A stretch of DNA of 64,000 nt, from positions 7,557,001 to 7,621,000 of the forward strand of contig JAQISU010001239.1 in assembly GCA_029339505.1 (NCBI GenBank), read 5' to 3'. Both the position numbers and the translations under genes were made by a program. Numbering within the stretch: the stretch's first letter is position 1; the number at the start of each line of letters is the position of its first letter. The DNA comes from Unio delphinus. Lineage: Eukaryota > Mollusca > Bivalvia > Unionida > Unionidae. This document shows positions 54,781 through 64,000 of this stretch, one piece after another. The notes beneath the pieces were generated by a model. It saw nothing but the letters and a program-made list of their open reading frames with translations. It was not told where the DNA came from and ran no database searches.

Positions 54781-56534
54781 ATGAAATGGGATAGACATGA
54801 CCACTAAAATAATACATTATTATAAACTATTTCGTAAAACAGATCATCTGGATTTTTGGATCATTGCAAAGAACGCTTCTTATCTTTTAGCTCTGGTTAG
54901 TTTTATGAACACTTTTATGATTAATAAATACAGATATAGAGCTAAGTTTTTTTAATGAAAAAGATCATAGGCATTTTGAAATTGACTTGAAGTTACAATG
55001 TTTTAAACCAAGTTTGCATCTATAATGGCTTGTCAAAATGACAGCAATTAAGAGATATAAGTTTATATTTTACGTGCATCGTGGTGTAAACTGTAATTTG
55101 ACGAGTCACATCAAAATAACGCCCGAATGGTGTTAAGTAGGCTGTATGAGTCGGCTACTGACAGTTTATCCCAGTTTATACCACTACAAACTCAGATAAA
55201 CGTGCCACTCCTATACTTGCAATTATTTACTTTTCTGCTAGTTTTAAAAGATATTTCCTATTAGTTTTAAAGCTGTTTCAGCGTATGAATTCTTCTTGTT
55301 GAGTCATCTTCTACGTAGCTATTTGTTGAACATCCATCTGCAACGTTATAACTACGTCAGTATCAAACAAAACGTTCTAGCAATGGTGGGCGATCTAAGA
55401 TTTTAAACATTCCACAGCATGGTCTCAATTTTTTATCTAAACTGGCATATGTTTTCTGAGCAGAAGTTCAATATCGAAAGCAGGCGATGGATTTTGTTGT
55501 TTTGTTCGACATACGAATGATTTGGATTTGATGCAGTCATGTGTTCATTGTGACTTGTGAATTATTATCGTCGAGTCACGTGAGTAACCAATTGTCTTAT
55601 CTTTGAATCTTTTTCGTGTTGATTAACAGTTTAGATTACCAACAGAATGACTGAGCGTTTATGTTAATGGCGCAGTTAACCTTGTGATTATAGCGCTTTA
55701 CTTTCTTTATTAAAACCATCCTTCGCGAGTAAATAATAAATGTGTATTATATTGATTTAGTCAATGTGTAGAATAATATAAACGTATACAAAGCTGATTG
55801 TAAATAGCCACAAAAGGAATAGAACAACATTTCGTAGCAGATATTCTCGAAAGCCATGTAAGAGTTCATTCACTCGGTCAATACACAGTTGCCTGTAGTA
55901 AATCTGAACCACGTTAAAATGGCATGGCCATATATATGTATTTGTATGTGATACAAATAAAATATATCTACGCTTTATCAATTATATACCACTAGCTGTA
56001 TACATTTTTCATTAAAAAGAAGTATGGCAAGACTCGTTCCCTTTAAATAAAACATTTACATATCTCGTGATATATCGCTAAAACGGCGTAAATAATATAC
56101 ATATTTTAAATATACTTGATTATTTTAAAACTACTATTTACAGTTGTATGCTACAAGTTATTTTATTTTGTTTTCTTTTCAAATCTCATGCTAAGGAGAG
56201 TTAAGCTTGTTTTCAAAGTGACCGATTGATTTGCTTACGGATAATTGTGCTGATAGTATCAGCAGTAAAGAACTAGAGACCTGACGAACATTTCTTAAAT
56301 ATTTGAATAATTTATATGCAACATAGTAGGTATATCAGATTATGCTTCTAACATTCTTGATCATACAAAATAGCCTGTCGTGTTACCCTCTTATCATCAT
56401 TTGAGCTGTATGAATATAATTTCCTCGAATAGATCCTCCTCGCAGTTTTTGAAATGAACAGCGCCTTTCAACGTTAGATTATGTGTTTATGCTTTACTAT
56501 GGCAGCCTATTTGGCTGCTTAACAACAAATAGAG
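54781..56534. other. Region upstream of the ART-like gene
   Basis: No exon could be recognised, although the 5' exons of the gene at 56863 should lie here or further upstream. Confidence 0.4.
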
Positions 56535-56755
56535 ACCCCTGGTGGACGAATGGTCTTGCATTCGAGTTTCGAGCTCAGACAAATGTGGGTATACTAGCAA
56601 GTTTCCAGTAGCTTACCATGGGTGAGTGCTTCTTCCCATTGTTCTTTCGCAAGTTTTGCTGGTCGCCATGTATATTATATAATCTGCTGAAAAAGGGGAT
56701 TACACCACCATTACCACTGACAAAAGCAACGATAACAACAACAAGAAAAAATGTA
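56535..56755 (+). mobile_element. Probable tRNA-headed SINE
   Basis: Head CCCTGGTGGACGAATGGT with a TTCGAGCTC B-box-like block, a body, and a tail rich in AAC units (CGATAACAACAACAAG). It ends about 110 bases before the first recognised ART-like exon. Confidence 0.5.
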
Positions 56756-56862
56756 ATAAATTAAACATATGATCCAAAATGTATGTAAATATAGCCTTTT
56801 AAGTGTCCATATAATGACACGATGTTGGACAAAGTGCAAGGAAATAAAAGAAACTTTCCCAG

Positions 56863-56914
56863 TGTTTTACCGGAAAGAAATCTACCTCATGGACAACCAA
56901 CGACATGCACGAAG
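56863..56914 (+). pseudogene. ART-like gene, first recognised exon
   Basis: After a strong ACTTTCCCAG acceptor it reads CFTGKKSTSWTTNDMHE and ends one base into a Gly codon at GTACTT. The same frame is closed by TAA at about 56846, so coding must come from an upstream exon. Confidence 0.7.
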
Positions 56915-56986
56915 GTACTTACAATAGAGAGTCTGCCTGTGCAGGTCTCTATTATTCTCTCTCGATTTATATGTTGTGTATTTCAG

Positions 56987-57131
56987 GTACGATGTTCATC
57001 CCAAGGTATGATTATTGCTTCTGCTCAAATTGCCACATAGGTCGTGGAGACAACGAAGTGTACTCAAGAGGAAATCCACCTGCAAATTATGTTCTGCCTT
57101 TGGGCTGGCGTCGTTTCGGGCTGCAAGTAAA
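56987..57131 (+). pseudogene. ART-like gene exon, Cys cluster
   Basis: Completes Gly and reads TMFIPRYDYCFCSNCH, then GRGDNEVYSRGNPP and LPLGWRRFGLQV. The Cys/His cluster may bind zinc. The donor is taken as GTAAGA at 57132; GTAAAG five bases earlier is possible but would break the frame. Confidence 0.85.
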
Positions 57132-57341
57132 GTAAGAAGAACAGTTTCTAAAATATTATATACTAGCTTCAAATAATTTAAAAGTTAATGAAAGTAGTTT
57201 AATTTGTACGGACAAATATCATTTGCATGTAAAATATAATGTTGTCTCGCTGGTTCACATAATGTCAAATGTCATAATCTCGGGCATGCGAAAATGTTGT
57301 CACCAAAGAGCTTTTATTTATATTTGTTGTTTTCCTTCTAG

Positions 57342-57457
57342 TCACATCCCGACGGGTTTCACTACAGATGAAATATTTAAGACATGGCACGTGGCCTATC
57401 ACTGAACACACGTAAATAACCTTGTCTCCATTTGGAAGATAGGCTTCGAGATACCTG
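57342..57457 (+). pseudogene. ART-like gene exon with in-frame TGA
   Basis: Reads NHIPTGFTTDEIFKTWHVAY-H then TGA (57403-57405), then THVNNLVSIWKIGFEIP. It ends in phase 1 at GTGAGA. At 116 bases it cannot be skipped without a frameshift. Confidence 0.85.
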
Positions 57458-57796
57458 GTGAGATTAAATCTGAAACTGAAATCAGTTTAATTAATGAAGG
57501 CATCAAGTAATGGGATTTAAATTTAACAATTCCCTATTTCTGTGCATAAACAATTTAAGGAGTATTGAAAGTATTTCTGATATATTTGCATCAACGCAAT
57601 TCAGCACAGATTATAAACTATATCATTAAGAATGATAGCTGGAAGCAGAGATGAAAACATATCAATTCAGTTACGTTCTATAAAAGAATGTTAAAGCTCA
57701 TTTTATAAGCATCTAATATAAATATAAATGTATGATTTATTCGTATTCTTGTTTCAACTTCTTAATGTAGATATGAATGTATCTTTAGAAGCTTGA

Positions 57797-57807
<11 letters not shown>

Positions 57808-57874
<67 letters not shown>
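57808..57874. repeat. (TA)n microsatellite
   Basis: About 67 bases of TA. Confidence 0.98.
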
Positions 57875-57876
<2 letters not shown>

Positions 57877-58694
57877 ATAAATGTAACTGACATTCAAATT
57901 CAGAAGTTTGAATTACAGAAAACTGATGTTCAAACCCATTATCCAAATTGCATAAGTTAGATATTGTTGCGCGGCAGAGTACAGGAGCAAACGTTTCCGT
58001 ATTTGCTCAAAAATGTAAACACCTGCTCTTTATTTACAAAATAAATAATTGTACCATAGGTTTGCAAAAATGCATATGCATGATCCTTTATCAAAGTCTT
58101 GAAAATGATTGTATAATCTCTAAAGCTATACATGTTACATGTTTAGGTATTCCAGATTTATCAATAAGTATGAACTCATATCTTTTTCACACACATTTAT
58201 TAGAAATAATTAGAAACCCAAATCTTGGTTAAGCCAGCCTTTCTCTTAATGTAGACTTCAAGTTTGGTAATATTACATAGTTTAGGAAGTTTGAGAGTAG
58301 ATGATTAAAAAATTGCCATTCCTGTTTAATAGCGTTAACAATATACATTCAGTTCAGACTACACATGCTAAACTCTCCTGTGATGAAGTTGGGTAGGCTA
58401 TAGCGTGGATGTTTTAATGTCCACTTACAATTATGTATACGTATTTGTTTCGATATCGGTTACATAAGAACACCCAGAATTATGTCAGCTACATGTGGTA
58501 TAATAGACAGTGTCTTTGTATACGAGACTATTAAATGTAAACGTGTTGATATAACTAGGTTATACATTAATATGTATCCCACAATAATAATTCCACATAA
58601 ATAAGAATTCGATCGTTTTTACAATCTTAGCTTCATTCAATATTTAAATGAATTAATTCGTTTGTTCGGGTATAAAATGGTGAACTTAAAAACA

Positions 58695-58875
58695 GACTAC
58701 AGTCTATCTAATAATATGGCGTTGTATCACTCAGGTCAGATTATCTATACAATTTAGAATAAAGTTTGGAACTTCCAGTATATTAAACGATTCTATCACA
58801 TAATAAGGATAGCGAAAAGAAAATGCAATTTTATATTTGATATACATCAACAGCTGAAAATTGCTGCAATAAAGT
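58695..58875 (+). repeat. Dispersed repeat, unfilled relative of 33545-33980
   Basis: Carries ATGGCGTTGTAT, then AATTTAGAATAAAGTTT and further matching text, without the SINE found in the 33.5 kb copy. Confidence 0.65.
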
Positions 58876-59511
58876 GGACAGCTTCATAACAGAACGTGTT
58901 ATTTGCGTGTATTGATGGAGATACACCAGTCAGATTGTTCGTTGCGATCCGTATCAGCCATATTAGCAGGAGAACAAATATGCTATGCCGATAAATTGTC
59001 ATTACCACCGTAATGTGACTGAACTATCTCTATAAAATTTGTTTCCCTAAGAGCAAATTGTTCTTTCGCTTTATCCGTCCATATTGCGCTTGAACTTTAT
59101 AGGCCTAAATGCTGTTTCCTGCATCGAACCATGCGATCTGGTGTAAGACGAAATTTTGTTATCCACACCGTCTCTTTTTATCTTAATATCTTTCGGAATA
59201 TAGTACTATAGGAATATACTTTTAGCCAATCTGAGCAAATATTTTAAACGTTTTCTCGTCCTACTGACTTGACCTGGAAGTGAAAATTTTAGTTTGATTT
59301 GGTATACTTTATTTGTGAAGTTTTCATTCTGGAAAACAGAGATTTCAAGGCTATTGTAATTAGTCGCGATAATAGAGAGTAATCCCAAATTGGTTAGCAT
59401 TCATTTTTCAAAGAGTCGAGTTTATCACATTAAATGTCATGAAGATCCTTTTATTCACAAAGGCAGACTAAATGATCAGTTCTGTCTAATGCCCTTCAGT
59501 CCTCTCCCTTA

Positions 59512-59533
59512 TGTGTGTGTGTGTGTGTGTGTT

Positions 59534-59603
<70 letters not shown>
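59512..59603. repeat. (TG)n-(TA)n compound microsatellite
   Basis: TG run to 59546 with one interruption, then TA to 59603. Confidence 0.98.
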
Positions 59604-59606
<3 letters not shown>

Positions 59607-60810
59607 GGTAAATGATACGTGTGGGGGCTTCCGTTTTATTTAGGTTGCAGTGGGTTGCTCCCAAAAGTATTTTAAATTATTATAGAAGACATACCCTGGC
59701 TCGTTTTTGTCAGAAATTGAAGTAGTGATAGAGAAATGAGAGCTCCAAGCCCCATGTCAGCGATGCCAACAGCTACATTAATGAATACACACAATGTGAA
59801 ATTCAAATAAACTACAATTTAATATCATTCAATAACATATGGTCATTTCTTAAATACAATACAAATTTAAAACCCTGTCACTCATTTTTCACTCGACCAA
59901 GTGACGGACTATTTCATCATCTGACTTAGAGTGACAGATGTTCCTCCTGTCCTGTGCTATAGCTCATCTGAATTATCTTTCTATCCGGTAATCCAATTCA
60001 CTCCAGTCTGTCTAACTTCTGCCTCCGTTCTTCCTTTTCTTTTGTATCCCAGAGATTCCAACCATCTGCACCATGGTATTTTCCTTTGTATCCTCCAGTT
60101 CTTCTGGTCCCTAAATGCTCCTGTTCTAAAGCTCCTTGTAATTCCCAGAATACAAGTTTTCCACTAATTTCGAATCACATTGGAGTAGCTTATCTTCCCT
60201 TATAATATCCGCAAGATGGTTTAGCCACTACTATGGTTTATTTCTCAAGATAATAGATTTAAACAATGTTGGTCACGCCTTGCTCAGTTCCGAGTGGATG
60301 CTTATTCATTCCTAATTCACGTAATTAGCCGACACTGCCCCTCCCCCATCAGTCTGTCAAGGGTTGGTTTACGACCCTCAATGGATGTTCATTTGATCCA
60401 GACAGAGGATTTCATCACATACCCGTGAACCATGTTATGTAATCATCTTGGCAAAATTAAGAATTCGGTCCTGACTTGTATCGCCATATCAATTAAATGT
60501 CTTGACACTTAATTGTTCCCAGATCTAACCTTCGTAAATTATTACTCGAAATTATTAGCATCAGGGTCTAGCATATACTTGTTGAAATCTGGTTATTTTC
60601 CATACAACGTGACAATACGCTTATAATGACAGCAAATAAAGTCATGTATAATGATATAAGATAATATGTTAATCGTGCCTGGTGACATCAGAGGATTTAA
60701 ACATCAAACCATTAGTCATCATTAATGAAATCAAATATATGCTTCCAATTTGTTCTGCAAATCAAACCAAAATCTGCAAATATCAGAATTAAATGGATTA
60801 CTGTTTTCAG

Positions 60811-60958
60811 GTGGAACAACAGCTGAAGGAGCAGTCATAGAACCATGGAAGGGTCATTTTAATTATAAATATGGACCAAAAAACTTTGACTACGAACAGA
60901 TATTTGTAACTCCAAGTCCGACATACGCCGGCAAAGCAGAATATTCTCATCAGCACCA
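60811..60958 (+). pseudogene. ART-like gene exon, second ART motif
   Basis: Completes Gly at an ACTGTTTTCAG acceptor, reads GTTAEGAVIEPWKGHF and FDYEQIFVTPSPTYAGKAEY, and ends in phase 2 at GTGAGT. The tyrosines here would correspond to the Y of an H-Y-E triad. Confidence 0.85.
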
Positions 60959-61944
60959 GTGAGTATAATGGATTGTTCACTTTATCCAGTGGTAACAGCT
61001 GAATATATATAATATATGCGAATACATTAATCCATTCATAACTTGGAATGACTGATCGGTCAGAAAAAGTCTAAGTTTTGATCGTATCGTATGAACAAAT
61101 TCAATAACAGAGACAACTATATTTAGACGAATGATCCTTCTGTATCAGGCGAATGAAAATAGTTCTGCAGTACGCAAAACCCGACGATCTTTATTTCTAC
61201 CGTCACTTTATATAGTCGTTCATTGGAACAAACCAATGAACAAGATTGAATTATACATTTTTCCATAAAAGATCGTGTTCATCTCTAATCTACAGCAATC
61301 AGTTTTGAAAGCAGTTTTCCATGCCTAAATCATCAACCCTAAAAATAAAATTTATATAATGTTCTTTTCAAATATCGTATCAATAGTTTCACAGCTATGC
61401 ATGCACATGTAATTTCGCAAATCAAAACAGAAACATGATTTGGGTATATAATCTAGAGGCTTCATTCTATAAAGTTGTACGCGTAGTAGTAACCATATTA
61501 CAAATAATGACAGGCCATATATAGAAGCCAATCGGAAATTGCACATATTGACTTGAAAATTATGTAGAATTCAACCTCACTTAAAAGCGTTGAAAATTCA
61601 AGCCATCATTGAAACCATTCAAACAGACCAAATCGCAGAGATATTATATGATAAGACAAACACATCTGATTCATTCAAACATCTTAACGATATATAATAA
61701 TAGCAGACTCAGTATTAGAAAGATTGAATAAAGTTGTACGTTAATCTACGCTTCTCCTTCTTTCATAATAATATTTTAGATCTCACATTTTTTCCTTAAT
61801 CTAGTAAAGTATTACTTCCTGCTTATGTTAATAAAAATGTTTTTGTCTCCGCCTGTATATATGTATCTTTGATACTATAGAACGCTCTTGTAATTTTACA
61901 TTCCGATGAACATTTATCAGCATTATATATTACCGTATTTTTAG
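60959..61944 (+). other. Last intron of the ART-like gene
   Basis: About 1 kb, AT-rich, nothing recognised inside. Confidence 0.65.
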
Positions 61945-62170
61945 ATTTTATGATTCGAAAACGCAGCAATCGTATGACTGTCAGATATCATTGCAAGTAC
62001 GAATCAAGCCTGGATCGTATGAAATTGGAAAGCAGACTGTTCTTGAATCGAACATTGATCCTCATGTCAGCGATGAAAAGATCGAATGGTCAACAAAAGA
62101 CAGAAATGCGAAAATGACCACTGGCCTTTTAATTCGTATGCAGAAAACAATATTAAAGGAATCGCCATAA
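61945..62170 (+). pseudogene. ART-like gene last exon
   Basis: Completes Gln, then YDCQISLQVRIKPGSYEIGK and DEKIEWSTKDRNAKM, then TGLLIRMQ before TAA. The Glu in IEWSTKD is the candidate third residue of the triad. Confidence 0.85.
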
Positions 62171-64000
62171 TTAAATGGAGTCTTCTTACAAGTGAATGCA
62201 TTTTGACCTTTTAAATGAATCGAATCTGATTTAGTTTGTTAATGTGGAAGTTGACATTTATCATTCATATCAGCAGTGCAATGCATTCTTTCCGGGTTAA
62301 TTGCAGGCAAATGTTCCATTTTGTCTCTCTTCTTGTCGTTTGTTTTCCTCAATGTATCAAATAGCATAGGTGGATATTTGGTGATAAAGTTATTCCTCTG
62401 CTAGGTTTAAAATCTGCGTCGTCAAGGTTCTAAATAGGGATTTAATAAATAAATGATTCCTCTTCTTTATCAGTTTATGAGAATCCATTATCAGAATTTG
62501 CAATTGTATTCATATAATCAAATTAGAATATTTTTAAATAGTCATTGGATTTACGAATGTACTCCTTGAATCTTCGGATATATACACACTACATTGATGT
62601 TTGGTGAAATCATACAAAGACACTATTTATTGCATCGTTGTGGTGCATCATGACATCCAAGGCTATTGGATATCATTCGGACCGTTCTAGAATATTGTAT
62701 TTGTGATATTACATTTAGCAATAATTGTTACTATATTCACAATAATGTAATTGTTTCTTAAATATTTTTTTTATATTGTACTCAAATAAGTTGTTTGTTG
62801 ATGTTGAAAATACTGGTTTCACTATCTTTCTGTTGCATAATTTAAGATATGGAGTCGTAAAAGCGTCGCCTCCATGGGAAATGGGAATAAGCATGTCCAT
62901 GTCACTCTATTAAATACTTTAGTCCAACGATAGTTTAAAATGATAGACAGGCATACAGCTGGATTTATTTATATCTTTTTATTTATCTCGTAATAAACTC
63001 ACAACAAAGATAATTAAACGCCTTACGTTTGTATTAGTGTTTATTTCTATTTACCATTAGCAAATGTACTTGACAGACTTTGCTCCAAAACCTAAGGGCA
63101 CATTTACATGCATAATCCACAAAATATTTAAACGGTCGTATTCATTTTACCGAACGAATAATACAACTTGTATGCATGCATGTACGCATATATCAACCTG
63201 CGACTACGTCGTGTCAAAAATATATAGGTGACGAGAAATTATTTGCTTACGACGGATGAATTTAGTATTGCATTTACACAAGTTATCGTTCTAGCTATAC
63301 GATGATACTGTTGGTGACATCATAACCTGCACCTCAGTAACATGGACAAACGACGCTTCGCCACTCAACAATAAGCAAGACACATCAAGGATATTTACAT
63401 TCATATATGTGGCGGACAAATGATATGACGTAATTAAAAATAATTATATGCTGATATTTGGATCTGCAATAGGACATCATGGCATTTCTTTCAGAGTAAA
63501 ATGCATGCAAATACATAATTATATTGTGATTCGTGTCAAGTTACAGAGTATTTATATTTTCACGTATATTGTAATACGAATAAAAATCGCCTATATTATT
63601 TCTTCAATAAAAGTCAATTGACTAAATGTTAATTACTTTTCTGTGTTCAGATATAGTTTGTTCGAGATGAAATTAAATTTGGTTTAACTGGCTATAATTA
63701 TGCTCTAACTCTCAATAAAACTTTGACCTTGCGAATTTAATGACAGTATTTTAATCATTATCTTCTGATGCATCTACTCAGAATCAATAGCTCACGCCGA
63801 CAAATTGAATATTGAAAATGACCTCACATTGGATACAAAATATAAAGATGTGGAAATGTCCTAAGATTGCATCTAGCCCTAATCGTTTATGCACAACATT
63901 TACTTGTATATAACGGACAGTAAAGGTACGTGTCAAAATCGTCCTTTTTAGACACGTCTACTATATAAAGTGAACCTGTACATACTTTGTTTACAGGCCA
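62171..64000. other. 3' region of the ART-like gene and intergenic
   Basis: A candidate polyadenylation signal AATAAA lies at 62444-62449, about 275 bases after the stop. No further gene was recognised to the window end. Confidence 0.45.

Larger units (their letters stand above)
57458..60810 (+). other. Intron of the ART-like gene
   Basis: About 3.35 kb, containing (TA)n at 57808-57874, the dispersed repeat at 58695-58875 and (TG)n-(TA)n at 59512-59603. No other exon recognised. Confidence 0.6.
56863..62170 (+). pseudogene. ART-like protein gene, five exons, broken by one TGA
   Basis: Exons are 56863-56914, 56987-57131, 57342-57457, 60811-60958 and 61945-62170. All splice sites are GT-AG and every phase agrees. 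The protein resembles an uncharacterised invertebrate family with NDMHEGTMFIPRYDYCFC, a C-x-C-x2-C-H cluster, GLPLGWxRFGL-type text, AYHGT and IFVTPSPTYA. H in YHGT, Y in SPTYAGKAEYS and E in KIEWSTKD would fit the H-Y-E layout of ADP-ribosyltransferases; that is inference. Codon 57403-57405 is TGA where the family has Gly (GGA-like), directly after the His. Everything downstream stays open to the TAA at 62168-62170. It could be a young pseudogene, a null allele, a read error or a recoded stop. 5' exons were not found, so the start is unknown. Confidence 0.75.

Noticed and set aside
57403..57405. Selenocysteine recoding of the TGA in the ART-like gene
   Set aside because: Family members have Gly here as recalled, not Cys, and no SECIS-like structure was noticed in the 3' region by eye. 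A nonsense change is simpler.
57948..58232. 94-codon plus-strand frame within the ART-like gene intron
   Set aside because: No domain, no conservation recalled, and no matching splice phase to the flanking exons.
59931..60167. 78-codon Pro/Ser/Phe-rich plus-strand frame
   Set aside because: It is translated pyrimidine-rich sequence inside an intron, without splice sites in a compatible phase.

Overview
This window is eukaryotic, animal nuclear DNA. It is AT-rich, its genes are split by GT-AG introns, and it carries many long microsatellites ((TA)n, (CA)n, (AAT)n, (CATA)n). Non-LTR retrotransposons, an LTR retrotransposon and tRNA-headed SINEs are all present as broken copies. The mix of retroelement families and the two host genes fits a marine lophotrochozoan, most likely a mollusc. 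That is inference from memory of such genomes; nothing in the window proves the phylum. No operons, CRISPR arrays or bacterial signals were seen.

Layout. 1-7 kb: a decayed HECT-like multicopy gene (minus strand), then three truncated copies of one LINE family whose 5' region contains ~92-bp monomers. 9.5 kb and 17.4 kb: two copies of one SINE in opposite orientation. 11.6-23.2 kb: the best gene, a complete eight-exon ADP-ribosylglycohydrolase (plus strand, 374 codons from the first ATG) with long introns full of simple repeats. 25.4-28.4 kb: a CR1/L2-like LINE (minus). 28.9-32.8 kb: a degenerate Ty3/gypsy-type element (minus) in the unusual order gag-protease-integrase-reverse transcriptase. 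33.5-34 kb: a SINE inserted into an older repeat, with an unfilled relative at 58.7 kb. 39-42 kb: a frameshifted APE-type LINE (plus). 43-53 kb: no convincing gene. 53.5-54.8 kb: an L1/Tx1-like LINE remnant (plus). 56.9-62.2 kb: five exons (plus) of a gene whose C-terminal half looks like an ADP-ribosyltransferase fold. It is broken by one in-frame TGA directly after the histidine of its YHGT-like motif.

The two host genes are the main interest. One encodes an enzyme of the family that removes ADP-ribose. The other has the H-Y-E layout of enzymes that add ADP-ribose, though that assignment is inferred. They lie on the same strand about 33 kb apart with transposon remnants between them. Whether they act together cannot be told from sequence. 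Exon joins were made by eye from splice consensus, phase and protein similarity; no transcript data were available.
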